Positions 51,501 through 59,594 of a stretch of DNA of 64,000 nucleotides are shown piece by piece. The stretch covers positions 27,453,106-27,517,105 of the forward strand of contig JAUJPP010000005.1 in the NCBI GenBank assembly GCA_030562195.1, in the 5' to 3' direction. Within the stretch, counting starts at the first letter, position 1, and each line of letters opens with the position of its first letter. The stretch is from Nipponacmea schrenckii. Lineage: Eukaryota > Mollusca > Gastropoda > Lottiidae. Made by a program: the position numbers and the translations under genes. Under the pieces are notes generated by a model that ran no database searches, had not been told where the DNA came from, and worked only from the letters and a program-made list of their open reading frames with translations.

Positions 51501-54500
51501 CTTTTTTAACAGTTAGACCTGTTTTGTTTTTTAGAGGAATAACCCAAGCATATCTTGTATATAAATCTATAACTGTTAAGCAATATTTATAACCTCTTTC
51601 TGGGGCATATTAATTAAATCAGCTGACCATATAGCGTCTTTGGCGAATACTTTAACTTTTAAAAAGTTTTTAGTTTTTCTGAATTCTTTATGAATTTCAT
51701 CTGCTAATCCCATACCCAATTTCATTTTTGATTTTAATAATCTTATGATTAATGCTCTTTCAACTTTTTCTCTAAAAGTGGGATTTGGAATAGATTCTAA
51801 TTCTTTAATCATTTGTTTATCTGCTTCATGTCGAAATTGTAAGTCTTCATTTCTGTATAGTTTGTCGTGTTTAAGTGCAGCAGCATCAACTCTATTAACT
51901 GGTTCTTCGCCTGGTTTTGGATTATCATTTTCATCCAGTCGTAAATCTCACCTAGTTCCCGGTCCAGTGTAATTATGACCTGGAAGATGTTTCTCACCTT
52001 TATATTTAGCCCATGGGAAACCGGGAAGTTTAGTTAGAGATTTTTGAATGTCTCCTGATCCGAAATAAGTTGTAGGGGAGTGAATGTTTATTAAAGACAT
52101 TTTTTGGTTATTTAAAAGGGAGGGCGGTTGGTCAAATAGTAGTATTAGAGCTTACAGATATCCGGTAGCTTGGAGCGGAGCGAAGCGGAGGTGTGCCGGA
52201 TATCTGTAAGCTCTAATACTACTTATCACCATTACATTTGAATGGTATTTGGGACTGTAATGTCATAATCCACTGACTGTTCATAGCAAGAGGGAAAACC
52301 CCATATATATTTCCACTATTGGAATACTTTGATAGGATCATTAATCTGACCAGGATCAACTGAATAATTTTTAATGTTTTAAATAAAACAATTAAATTCT
52401 TATACTAACCTTAAATACTGCTTGTCTGGCATTAAGATAAAATAACTCTATTGTAGGTGTGTCACGTAATAATCCTATTGTTTCTATATAAAATCTGAAA
52501 TATAATCAACAATATAAGACACATTAACTCAGATGCAATTTTACTGATCTGATCTAAGGCTCAGTTTGTTAATAAATCACACCAATAATCTTAAATTATA
52601 TTCATTATTATTGAAAATGTAACCAATCCAACTCACCTTATAGAAAAATGTAAAACTAGTACTCCACTCTTTTTAGGAAAATCATGATCTAAAACACGTT
52701 TCTCTAAACTCAACCAATTATAGTGTCCCCTGAAAGTAAAAAGGGAATTTTTTAGAACAATTAAGATAGACCATAATTATTTTAACAAAAGATCAATTTT
52801 TTTAATATAGTACAATTATTAAAAAATATCTCATGTATAAAGAACACAAAGAATTTTTAACATCTTACACTTCATTAATAACACCAAAATAATCTATTTT
52901 ACAAAACCCATAAGCTTACCCCTATTAAGAATACAACAGACAAATCTCACACATGACATTACAGGATGTACAAGCCTATGGTCACATGACCTACATATTG
53001 TACCTAGTATATTGTTACTATATATAGAAGTAGGACAATAATATTACCCAATCTAAGGTATATAACAAGGTTTACTAGTTATCAAAAGGATGGTCCAAGT
53101 TTTATGTCACAGTCTCTAACTTGTTTACTCTATGATTCATGTTTTAACAATTTCACTCAATTAATACTGCATTTAATTTTGTTTCTTTGACTTTTAGATT
53201 AAGATACCTACTTGTAGCTTTGTTATATTTTAACAAAAGCTAATAATTGGAAGTTTTCATCTATTTCAAAGTATATTTAAAGGGATATTAAGCTTTGTAA
53301 ATTGGTGATAGGCTTGCAGTCCTGTATAATAGCTTCGGCAATCTGCTCAGTTGAGGTCATTTTGAATTATCTTCGGCAAAAAAATAGCCGAAGCCTTTAT
53401 CTGAGATTTTATAAAAAAAATAGACCTTTTTCAAAGCTATTATATAGAGTCAAAATAAGATATTTTTGAATGAATTTGATTGTGAACGTATAGAATATTA
53501 ATGCATAGAAATAACTGTAAAAAGAAAATATCAGTAATAATGATTTAAACGCGTCACAGACGTTTTAAGAAGAATAGAAGGACTATTTTACCGCAAATTA
53601 TACTGTGTTAACGATGTCATAGTCTGGGGTCCCCTTCTCATTGGCTATTTCCACAGAGTATTAAAAATACCGGCCAATGAAATTAATATATTGGGATTCC
53701 CCAATCTCTGACCTTGCTATTGGTACTGACCGTACCAATGGAATATTATATTATCAATAGAAGGGGTAAAGTGTGATTTTGAGAGAAAAAAGTCTTATCT
53801 TCCACTGAAATATCAACTCAAAATAACTTGAATCACGTAAATTGAAATCAGTAGCCATTTCTCAGTTGGAAAAAGTATTTAAAAGAGAATTATCTGGACA
53901 TATGCAGCCAGCGGAATATACTAACACCCCATCAACAATAATGGACCTTACTGTAGTGGTTACATACAAAGCTAATAGCTTTTAAAACATTCGAAACAAA
54001 ACTAATAAAATATGAAAGAAAATAAGGTCTATATTTTAAATAGACTGAGGTACAAGTCAAATAGCCTAGGCAAAATTATTTTGCTTAGGCATTTTTTTGC
54101 CTAGGATAAATTCCTTATCTTACAGGGCTGGGCTTGAATGAAATAGACATATTGTAAAGGTTTTTTTTGTTGTTACTATTTTATTTTATCTAACATCTCA
54201 AATTAAAATCAATAAATTCCAATACCTTGGGACCGCAATCTCACGTGACATGACGTCATATCGTAGATAGAATATCAAAATGGCGGAATGTCAAGCTCAG
54301 GGATGCCTTAACAATAAGTAGAGAAATAAAGACGTAAGCTACTAACGAATACCAGATCCCACTAAGAATTTACAAAAGAGTTCCACAACATCGTTACAGA
54401 TTCGACAGTGGATACGTTTCAATTCTCAACAAATAAAGTCTTGTGTGAAAAACATTTTCTACTGGTCGACTTCGAAGTAAACAATATCGTTTTGGTCCTT

Positions 54501-55773
54501 GGATATGCACCCGGTGGTACGTGGCTGAAAGATACAGTTTTTCATACCGTTTCGTCCACAGGAAACCGCTCACAAAGAGTGGATGTATTGGCTGTCTACA
54601 AAAACGATAAACGCGAAATGCCCAGACTGAGGTGAGTCAATAATATAGGAACATCGACATAAGACAAATTAAGCCCAAGCCGCCAGCGGCTAAAACTACT
54701 CTTCTATACCTTGCAAGGCAGGTGACAATGACAGTACAACTTAGATTTGATAAATAAATCCTTGGAGGAGGTGTGTAATCAGGTAATCTGTTCGAAATGA
54801 TTTCTTATTGAAATCTTGTAGGCAGAAGGAAATTGTCAATTTCGACAAGGCCTACTTCGTTGTCTCTTTTGTTTACAACCTGTACCGTTCGGTCAAGATA
54901 TCTTTTATACTAAATTTCTTTCGGGAATATCCAATCCCTGTAATGCAGATTGCAGCATGCTATTGTTAGTCCTGATTGTCATGATTGATTGCGTTCTGGC
55001 TCAAATTGATCGGACTGAATGTCAGCAGCTATGTTTGTTTACCTTTTCTATCTACGACGTGATGTCATAATCTCGCATATTCAAGATCTTAAAGCTATCA
55101 ATGGCTGCCTCCACAAAAATGACAATTTCAGCCAAAAATCGCGTAATATTTAATTTTGACAGTGAATATATGTCATTTTATAGTTTGGATGTAATTATAA
55201 CATGTCTTTTTACCCGAAAATTGTATTATTGACATAAACCTTATTATTCCTTTAAGACACTCAGTAATATAATGTTTAAGAATATATGTTTAATACAATA
55301 TTTTATAAAATATAAATCTTATATATCATTCAAATTATATTTTCCAAGACAATCTGTCAAAATATCTAAATTATAATTCTAAAACAATCAGCCTATTAGA
55401 ATATAATGTTGTGTCCTTTGATGTTTCAGCTAAATGCCTTCTTAAGAAACACTTTCAGTAGTTTATGATAGCATTTTTTCAGTTCCTTACATCATTTATT
55501 CAAAGTTTAAAAGTTTATATTTCTTAAGAAAGAAAATCTGTTAATACCAGTTAGATTTGGAGGCTAATTTGGAGGCAGTTACATTTTTAGAACTGTATTG
55601 TAAATAGCCAGTAAGAGTTGTTTCCCATTGTAAATAATCCATTGTAATACAACTAAAGAGATTACTATAAGTACTTACGTATCATCAATAAAGGCAATGC
55701 CAAAATATTGTTTTTCTTTTAATCTAAAATGTGATGAAACCATGTCTAAAAGGTCACTTGTGTATAACTTGGG
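18406..55773 (-). CDS. FRMD4: FRMD4-family FERM domain protein (first coding exon uncertain)
   Basis: Exons in transcript order: 55679-55773, 52637-52729, 52410-52494, 50860-50939, 41268-41351, 34899-34964, 31771-31828, 31525-31611, 30422-30498, optional 29419-29523, 26397-26538, 26056-26203, 24585-24718, 24320-24445, 24003-24149, 23436-23805, 22885-22911, 21992-22068, 21457-21641, 20015-21295, 18406-18559. Every junction keeps phase. This gives 1171 aa without the optional exon and missing about 30-40 N-terminal residues (human FRMD4A 1039). Order: FERM, linker, coiled coil, CUPID/DUF3338, disordered Ser/Tyr-rich tail. FRMD4A/B are scaffolds that link Par3 and cytohesin/Arf6 at epithelial junctions; that role is known for vertebrates and inferred here. 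A single gene fits an unduplicated invertebrate orthologue of FRMD4A/B. Confidence 0.94.
18560..20014 (-). other. FRMD4 last intron
   Basis: About 1.45 kb of AT-rich sequence between the final two coding exons. No repeat, nested gene or RNA gene was recognised. Confidence 0.5.
20015..23805 (-). other. FRMD4: FRMD4 disordered tail exons
   Basis: Exons 23436-23805, 22885-22911 (a 27-nt microexon, DSEHNTDS), 21992-22068, 21457-21641 (His/Gln-rich) and 20015-21295 (427 codons, Ser/Tyr/Thr-rich with many proline-directed sites). A short basic helix, YKYSERIRRQRQVDVYQKQL, is the only conserved-looking block in the large exon. The donor chosen for 23436-23805 (C|GTGTGT) is weak but is the only one giving the phase the microexon requires. 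Without it, translation reads to a TAA at 23428-23430. Confidence 0.85.
24003..24718 (-). other. FRMD4: FRMD4 coiled-coil and CUPID/DUF3338 exons
   Basis: Exon 24585-24718 encodes a charged heptad-like helix (LKARKEALEEALRKKTEDLKNLC). Exon 24320-24445 encodes ELTGELPADTPLEPGEKAP followed by FRRRVGTSF, the DUF3338/CUPID signature shared by FRMD4A/B, INAVA and CCDC120. Exon 24003-24149 continues the helical part (IIAKLELEYELQSKITAAAF, VRKQRRQAY). In vertebrates this region binds cytohesins. Exon 24585-24718 is clearly richer in G and C at third positions than its neighbours. Confidence 0.92.
26539..29418 (-). other. FRMD4 intron with diverged repeats
   Basis: The intron between the cassette exon and the last FERM exon. 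It holds a diverged duplicate pair at 27275-27357 and 27450-27532 (TAGACAATATATTGAATAT, then TTTGACCTA and CACACCTTCCGTA) and, near 28165-28185, the small palindrome TGATGCAC-CCTAA-GTGCATCA. The 27.3-28.4 kb block is richer in CpG than the flanks and is probably old repeat sequence. Confidence 0.5.
27275..27532. repeat. Diverged direct duplicate
   Basis: Two roughly 85-bp copies about 175 bp apart share TAGACAATATATTGAATAT, TTTGACCTA, AAGTCAT/AAGGTCAT and CACACCTTCCGTA. The intervening sequence is unrelated. Confidence 0.7.
29419..29523 (-). other. FRMD4: Candidate cassette exon in the FERM F3 lobe
   Basis: 105 nt (35 codons) with donor CTCA|GTAAGTA and acceptor TATTAG (or 84 nt from a second acceptor, AAGCAG, at 29502). 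Either form is a multiple of three and enters and leaves in phase 2, exactly matching the flanking exons 30422-30498 and 26397-26538. Inclusion or skipping therefore keeps frame. The encoded insert is acidic and Ser-rich (AIKEPAQSFDSLSDAI) and falls between HDPK and RVSVSRRTF. Vertebrate FRMD4 proteins have no residues at that point, so it is likely alternatively spliced. Confidence 0.65.
31829..34898 (-). other. FRMD4 intron, no features seen
   Basis: About 3 kb of AT-rich sequence between FERM F2 exons. The short reading frames have no recognisable motifs and no repeat was recognised. Confidence 0.45.
34965..41267 (-). other. FRMD4 6.3-kb intron with CpG-richer block
   Basis: Contains a CpG-richer stretch at about 35700-36900, the GC-rich palindromic tandem at 37291-37447, and a short direct repeat of TATTGAAACCGG near 39702-39735. 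Elsewhere it is AT-rich. No nested gene could be supported. Confidence 0.5.
37291..37447. repeat. GC-rich palindromic tandem repeat
   Basis: A 32-bp unit (GACGAACTGGCGACCGTCTG, then CAGACCGTCGCC) is repeated about 2.5 times and followed by variants. Each unit contains the palindrome GGCGACCGTCTGCAGACCGTCGCC, apart from one off-centre base, so the array can form several stems. It begins with another stem, GACGACGGTCGTC. The GC content is strikingly different from the surrounding intron. Confidence 0.85.
44493..44612. repeat. Perfect inverted repeat, 53-bp arms
   Basis: 44493-44545 is the exact reverse complement of 44560-44612, with a 14-nt loop (TCCCAGGAGAATGG). A transcript of either strand would form an uninterrupted 53-bp duplex. 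Confidence 0.95.
45574..45699. repeat. Perfect inverted repeat, 50-bp arms
   Basis: 45574-45623 pairs exactly with 45650-45699 across a 26-nt loop. The left arm starts AAGAGACAACAATTATTATG. The two hairpins in this intron do not share arm sequence. Confidence 0.95.
47196..48272 (-). mobile_element. TTAA-flanked non-autonomous element with broken THAP exon, copy A
   Basis: A 1077-bp repeat bounded by TTAA with imperfect inverted ends (TTAAAGGAATAATTAGGTTT on the left; TTAAAGGGATAATAAGCTTT read from the right). It matches 53277-55255 in reverse orientation. The minus strand from ATG 48076 to 47766 reads as a THAP zinc-finger exon, with an N-terminal CQAQGC-type Cys pair and a VVCEKHF C-x2-H-F end, but with two in-frame stops and a deletion. 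A donor (GAG|GTGAGT) follows. TTAA targets with THAP-bearing transposases suggest the Kolobok group; piggyBac-like is the alternative. Confidence 0.72.
47766..48076 (-). pseudogene. THAP-domain exon remnant, copy A
   Basis: THAP landmarks in order: Cys pair near the ATG, RIPDP (the conserved Pro region), Trp in DWTVD and CEKHF. Two stops lie between the Cys pair and RIPDP, a frame change follows RIPDPTKNLQ, and the stretch after CEKHFLL is deleted relative to copy B. It ends at the donor near 47775. Role if intact: DNA binding by a transposase. Confidence 0.65.
48303..48693. repeat. Intron segment with 12-bp microsatellite
   Basis: 48640-48693 is GATGAGAATTCA repeated four times plus half a unit, without a mismatch. 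Before it (48303-48515) is a 70-codon open frame with no recognised motif, which I do not call a gene. Confidence 0.75.
51087..51601 (-). pseudogene. Polinton/Maverick-type integrase, catalytic core and tail, broken
   Basis: Retroviral-like integrase: CLTVIDLYTRY after the frameshift, second Asp in LWVDQGKEFY (near 51452), Glu in VVIERFNRTLK (near 51362), 29 residues apart. Then VDEYNNKIHSSI. A stop (TAA, 51220-51222) interrupts the core's end and other stops follow. The C-terminal beta-barrel signature VGDRVRIYKYKSKFEK is still readable up to about 51087. The fold fits Polinton integrases better than Ty3 or retroviral ones. All three DDE residues are kept. It is inactive as read. Confidence 0.85.
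51576..52100 (-). pseudogene. Parvovirus-type PLA2-like domain joined to integrase N-terminal part
   Basis: The frame starts at ATG 52100-52098. It has a calcium-loop-like YTGPGT (near 51954) and a catalytic-type HDKLY (51855-51869), the pair of motifs seen in the phospholipase A2 domain of parvovirus minor capsid proteins and in similar domains of some Polinton-related elements. One in-frame TGA lies between them at 51948-51950. The same frame then passes through basic helix-rich sequence into the integrase (WSADLIN, first catalytic Asp near 51620). It ends after a one-base frameshift at the four-base run 51602-51605. Family role of PLA2: membrane breach by incoming particles; here broken, and its function in a transposon is unknown. 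Confidence 0.75.
52138..52223. repeat. 86-bp palindrome at one end of the Polinton-like element
   Basis: AGTAGTATTAGAGCTTACAG (52138-52157) and following bases to TATCCGG pair with CCGGATATCTGTAAGCTCTA (52196-52215) and following bases to 52223. The loop is purine-rich (GGAGCGGAGCGAAGCGGAGG). So the right inverted end is present twice, head to head, while the left end (51052-51080) is single. Confidence 0.92.
52730..53276 (-). other. FRMD4 intron segment, no features seen
   Basis: AT-rich intronic DNA between exon 52637-52729 and the second TTAA element. No repeat or coding sequence was recognised. Confidence 0.4.
53311..54136. mobile_element. 814-bp nested element with 6-bp duplication
   Basis: The element is 53317-54130, flanked by GGCTTG on both sides. 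Copy A has the uninterrupted site (GATAGGCTTGAATG on its minus strand). Ends are short imperfect inverted repeats: CAGTCCTGTATAATA, and CAGCCCTGTAAGATAA read from the right. Each end has a nearby hairpin (CTTCGGC...GCCGAAG at 53333-53397; CCTAGGCAAAA...GCCTAGG near 54065-54115). No coding sequence was recognised; the superfamily is unassigned. Confidence 0.8.
54280..54633 (+). pseudogene. THAP-domain exon remnant, copy B
   Basis: It starts ATG at 54280 with the MAECQAQGC Cys pair. In-frame TAG and TAA then follow at the same relative sites as in copy A, then RIPDPTKNLQ. A frame change leads to STNKVLCEKHF, VDFE and LKDTVF, ending RSQRVDVLA... and the donor GAG|GTGAGT at 54633. Spacing matches a complete THAP zinc finger (C-C-C-H, then Pro, Trp and LK landmarks). 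Non-functional as read. Confidence 0.68.
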
Positions 55774-58174
55774 CTAAAATAGAACATAAGAAATGATCAA
55801 ATTCTTTGATTGATGCTCCAAAATACATATGAGTACATCATTTTTCTGCTTAGATTCCATAATCCAAACGTCAAAAATTTTGTGTAATTTAAATCTGTCA
55901 TTAATAATGCTCAATGAACATTTATTGGTCCGTCCAAGTAATTTATTTTTCTCTGACATGTATCACAGAAAAGGCAGAAACAAAGCTGAAGAATTTTCAA
56001 GCATAAACAAAGTCTATGCCAGAATCAAATAAAATACTTTCAGGTAAGAATTGGCTTAATAGCAACAAATTTTAATCTGTTGGTATAAGCTTAATCAATG
56101 CTTCATAGGCAGTAGATCATTAAAAGACTACAGTCAATATTTACCAGTAAACTAGTACTAGTAATTGTATGTAAGGGTTACTACTTATAAGATAAATATC
56201 TGGTGCCTATTGTACTCATAGCCTTGAATGGTTGGCTGACATTAATCAAGTTTTGTTGTCAGAATGCCAGTAATGTTATTAAATCACAGATAAAATTATA
56301 TTCAACAGTACATAAATAGAAATTTTAAGTCTTATAGATCAATACAACATTTACTCTGAATATATATCCAGTCTCCTATTTCCAATAGCATCAATTTTTT
56401 AGTCCATTCATGAAAATATACAAAGCATAAAATTAGTATTCAATCAGAATTCAAGATTTCCAATATCATCAAAGAACAATAGTTGGCAATTCCATGATTC
56501 GATGCAAATTTTCAATTGATCATCATAGAAAATAGTCAATTCCATGATAAAAATTCAATATTTCCAATTAGTCATCAGATTAATAGTAAATTCCATGATC
56601 AAAATTCAATATTTCAAATCAGTCATCAGAAGAATAGTCGCTTCCATGATCAAAATTCAATATTTCCAAACAGTCATCAGAATAATAGTCAATTCCATGA
56701 TCAAAATTCAATATTTCCAATTAGTCATCAGAATAATAGTCAATTCCATGATCAAAATTCAATATTTCCAATCAGTCATCAGAAGAATAGTCAATTCCAT
56801 GATCAAAATTCAATATTTCCAAACAGTCATCAGAATAATAGTCCATTCCATGATCAAATTTCAATATTTCCAATTAGTCATCAGAAAATAGTCAATTCCA
56901 TGATCAAAATTCAATATTTCCAATTAGTCATCAGAAAATAGTCAATTCCATGATCAAAATTCAATATTTCCAATTAGTCATCAGAAGAATAGTCAATTCC
57001 ATGATCAAAATTCAATATTTCCAATTAATCATCAGAAGAATAGTCAATTCCATGATCAAAATTCAATATTTCCAATTATTCATCAAAAGAATAGTCAATT
57101 CCATGATCAAAATTCAATATTTCCAATCAGTCATCAGAAGAATAGTCAATTCCATGATCAAAATTCAATATTTCCAATTAATCATCAGAAGAATAGTCAA
57201 TTCCATGATCAAAATTTTAATATTTTAAATAAGTCATCAGAAGAATAGTCAATTCCATGATCAAAATTCAATATTTCCAATCAGTCATCAGAAGAATAGT
57301 CAATTCCATGATCAAAATTCAATATTTCCAATCAGTCATCAGAAGAATAGTCAATTCCATGATCAAAATTCAATATTTCCAATCAGTCATCAGAAGAATA
57401 GTCAATTCCATGATCAAAATTCAATATTTCCAATCAGTCATCAGAAGAATAGTCAATTCCATGATATGATGGAATGACAAAATGACAAAGAGTAACTTCA
57501 TGTATTGATAATTTGTTCAAAACTTACATACTGAAATCAATTAAAATAATCAAAATACAAAAGAAAAATAAATGTGTATTAAATCATATAAAGAAACAAA
57601 AGAGTTGTCTGTATGTAACAGATATCTTACCCTATGAAAACTCATTGTTTGATGATGAAATATTAAATAAGAAGAGATTAAAAGGTAACCCAGGCCAGGT
57701 GGAGACAGTTGTACCCCAGTATACTTAAATTAATATCAATGACAAGCAATTCAACCCAGATGTCAACAATATGCTTCCAGCAACATTTAACATTTAAAAC
57801 ACGAAATTCAATCCATTTAAAATCTATTATTAGTTCGTCTTGTACATGAAGCAATATCAACATTGATTTTGTATTATCACTGAGACTACAATATGGAAGA
57901 AAGGAATAAATACAAAAGAAAAGCAGATAAAAAACTTGATCCAAAATGACAGAAGCTGTGAATAAATATAAAAGGAACTTTAGCCCATTTTGGCAGGACT
58001 GCATTTTTCAAACTTTTTTGTAGTAGGACTTAGATTGTGAAGAGTTAAACTAAAATTATTCAACTAAGAAATGAAAATGTACATAAAATGACAATGAATA
58101 TGTGAACAAACTCCAGAGAAAGATTCCAATGCTTCTTTCAATAAGAATGCAATAGCAAGAAACTAATAATATAC
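55774..58174 (-). other. Upstream intron or 5' region of FRMD4
   Basis: Apart from the 51-bp minisatellite at 56487-57466 this is AT-rich DNA with no recognised exon. A canonical FERM start exon was looked for and not found. Confidence 0.4.
56487..57466. repeat. Minisatellite, 51-bp unit, about 19 copies
   Basis: The unit contains ATTCCATGATCAAAATTCAA, TATTTCCAATCAGTCATCAG and AAGAATAGTC. Because 51 is divisible by three, several frames stay open for hundreds of bases (for example NSQFHDQNSIFPISHQ repeats), producing spurious long ORFs. A few units are 48 bp (AGAAAATAGTC). Copies at the right end are nearly identical and those at the left more diverged. Confidence 0.96.
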
Positions 58175-58192
58175 CTGACAACACAGAGCCAT
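58175..58192 (-). other. FRMD4: Candidate alternative first coding exon of FRMD4
   Basis: On the minus strand, ATG plus five codons (MALCCQ) ends at CAG|GTATAT in phase 0, the phase needed by exon 55679-55773 (starting PKL). Human FRMD4A also has Q just before PKL. Six codons are too few to prove an exon, and it would leave the FERM F1 lobe without its first strands. A canonical first exon may lie beyond the window. Confidence 0.3.
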
Positions 58193-58959
58193 TGTCAGTA
58201 TCCTTCATCACAATACATTAAATTCCTAGTCATTTTACATTCTACAGTTTATCTGTTATCTACTGAATACATGAATCTTACATTCTCCAGTAATGTCTAC
58301 ATCATTTCAGACAAATTATGATACACATTATCATTCAATACAACATTTCAACTTTATTTCAACTTAACATAGATTGTAACCAGTGATTTATTCAGTGGTA
58401 TTTGAGGTACGGTAAATAAAGGATGAGGTAACAATAGAATATCTAAAGATTAAAATGCAGGCATACATCTCAACATTCCACTCCTTAAAAACTATTTCTC
58501 AGTGGTATTATTAGTTATATTTGTTTTAGCTTTGTTAAGTGATGTGCTCTCTAGGGAAAGTTAGAAAAACAATCTTTATGATTGCAAAATAACATTATAC
58601 AGTACAGTGTTAAGAAACACAACCATTACACCTTCCATTAATTTTTCTCATGTCACAAGTAACTGTGGTTATCAAAAAATTGAAACTAAAAAGGCACACA
58701 CAGCAACAAATTTAACAGCAGCACTAATGTTGATATTATAATAATAATCTTTATTTCAGTATTCAAGGCCTCCGACCCATAGTACACATATAATATACAA
58801 TATTCAATAAATAAGTTTATAAATATTATACAAAAACAATAGTATATACTAGGCTACATTTGGTTCAGGAATTTTGTTCTTAATCTCAAGCTGCGTAATA
58901 TGAATTCAGACAGTTTGTGATCAGGGCTGTTCATAACTCTTATGTAAACCATTTCTTTA

Positions 58960-59594
58960 CTAACGTGTGGATTTGACAGATTCTCTAAGTCTAATTTTAT
59001 CATATAATGGGCATATTATCAGAAAATGTATCTCATCTTCAATACACAAAACATCTTGATTAAATTTACAATATTTACAAAAGCGATTGTTTCTATGAAC
59101 ATTTTTCCATCTACCTGATTCAATTTCTAGACCGTGATTACCACATCTAAATTTTATCAGTGATGTCAAGAAATCTGTGGGTAAATTTGCGTTTAAATAT
59201 TTTTCCATGCCAAATAGCTTTTTGTGATTTCTATAGTTGTCCATTTTTGTGATTTTGGACATGTTAGCGTACCAATTTTGGATATTGCAGTCTAATAATC
59301 GTTGTTTAAATATGGACACAAAAAATTTAACATTACCAACACCTTGTGCTATAAATACATGTGAAAAACCCAAATTGTCTAGCATGTTCTTTATGTGCGT
59401 AACCCATGTGATTCTACCTGCTTCATGAAGGCTATTAAGCATCTGATATGCAGCTTTTGGAAAACAATCGTCTGGCATATTCAGGATTTTGAACCAATAT
59501 TTGATACAATTAACAAAGTGATTGATATACATTGGTGTTCTCCCAGTTTCACCATAGACTATTGCATCACATGTCGAAGGTTTTAAAGAAGATA
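58960..59594 (-). pseudogene. LINE polyprotein C-terminal part
   Basis: About 205 codons read openly after the insertion point: LKPSTCDAIVYGETG, then YWFKILN, FRCGNHGLEIESGRW and a Cys/His-rich end (RFCKYC, DEIHFLIICPLY) of the type found at the end of many LINE ORF2 proteins. The frame is intact but separated from its RT domain by the 2.1-kb insertion. The residues that appear to start the ORF come from the inserted element. Confidence 0.8.

Larger units (their letters stand above)
51046..52229 (-). mobile_element. Compact Polinton-like element with target duplication
   Basis: The element is 51052-52223 (1172 bp), flanked by a perfect 6-bp direct repeat TATCAC (51046-51051, 52224-52229). 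Ends are inverted repeats of about 29 bp beginning AGTAGTATT and reaching TTACAGATATCCGGC, with two mismatches. A 6-bp duplication and ends starting AG are the Polinton/Maverick pattern. The minus strand encodes a PLA2-like domain followed by an integrase. No DNA polymerase B, packaging ATPase, protease or capsid gene fits in 1.2 kb, so the element cannot be a full Polinton. It is a deletion derivative or a separate compact lineage. It lies in the FRMD4 intron between exons 52410-52494 and 50860-50939. Confidence 0.85.
53277..55255 (+). mobile_element. TTAA-flanked element with broken THAP exon, copy B (interrupted)
   Basis: Reverse-oriented relative of 47196-48272, bounded by TTAA at 53277-53280 and 55252-55255. 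Ends read TTAAAGGGATATTAAGCTTT and, from the right, TTAAAGGAATAATAAGGTTT. Without the 814-bp insertion at 53317-54130 and its duplicated 6 bp it is about 1.16 kb. It keeps a stretch missing from copy A (LLVDFEVNN... LKDTVFHT), which fits the latter half of a THAP domain. Shared stop codons show that both copies descend from an already non-coding source. Confidence 0.72.
26397..55773 (-). other. FRMD4: FRMD4 FERM-domain exons (F1-F3)
   Basis: F1 (55679-55773 with 52637-52729): LLDMVSSHFRLKEKQYFGIAF, then LEKRVLDHDFPKKSG. F2 (52410-52494 to 31771-31828): RFYIETIGLLRD, TIELFYLNARQAVFK, VFELAAHVLQFSNGDF, LKKLPVIPTFVLKEHPS, CEDRVIQHYQKL, MTIVEKVPTYG. F3 (31525-31611 to 26397-26538): IPWWLGISPKGIYLFD, FLWKSLENLYYRDKKFSIEV, SRRTFGAGNVNVHAWFA, SQHQFYLDRKQSK. 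These match FRMD4A almost block for block. The first part of F1 (QVHLLDDRKLELLVQ in human) was not found and probably lies upstream of base 55773 or outside the window. Confidence 0.94.

Noticed and set aside
56516..57469. Long plus-strand ORFs of 70-141 codons with 17-residue repeats
   Set aside because: They arise from the 51-bp minisatellite; several frames are open at once and none has a start context or other coding signal.
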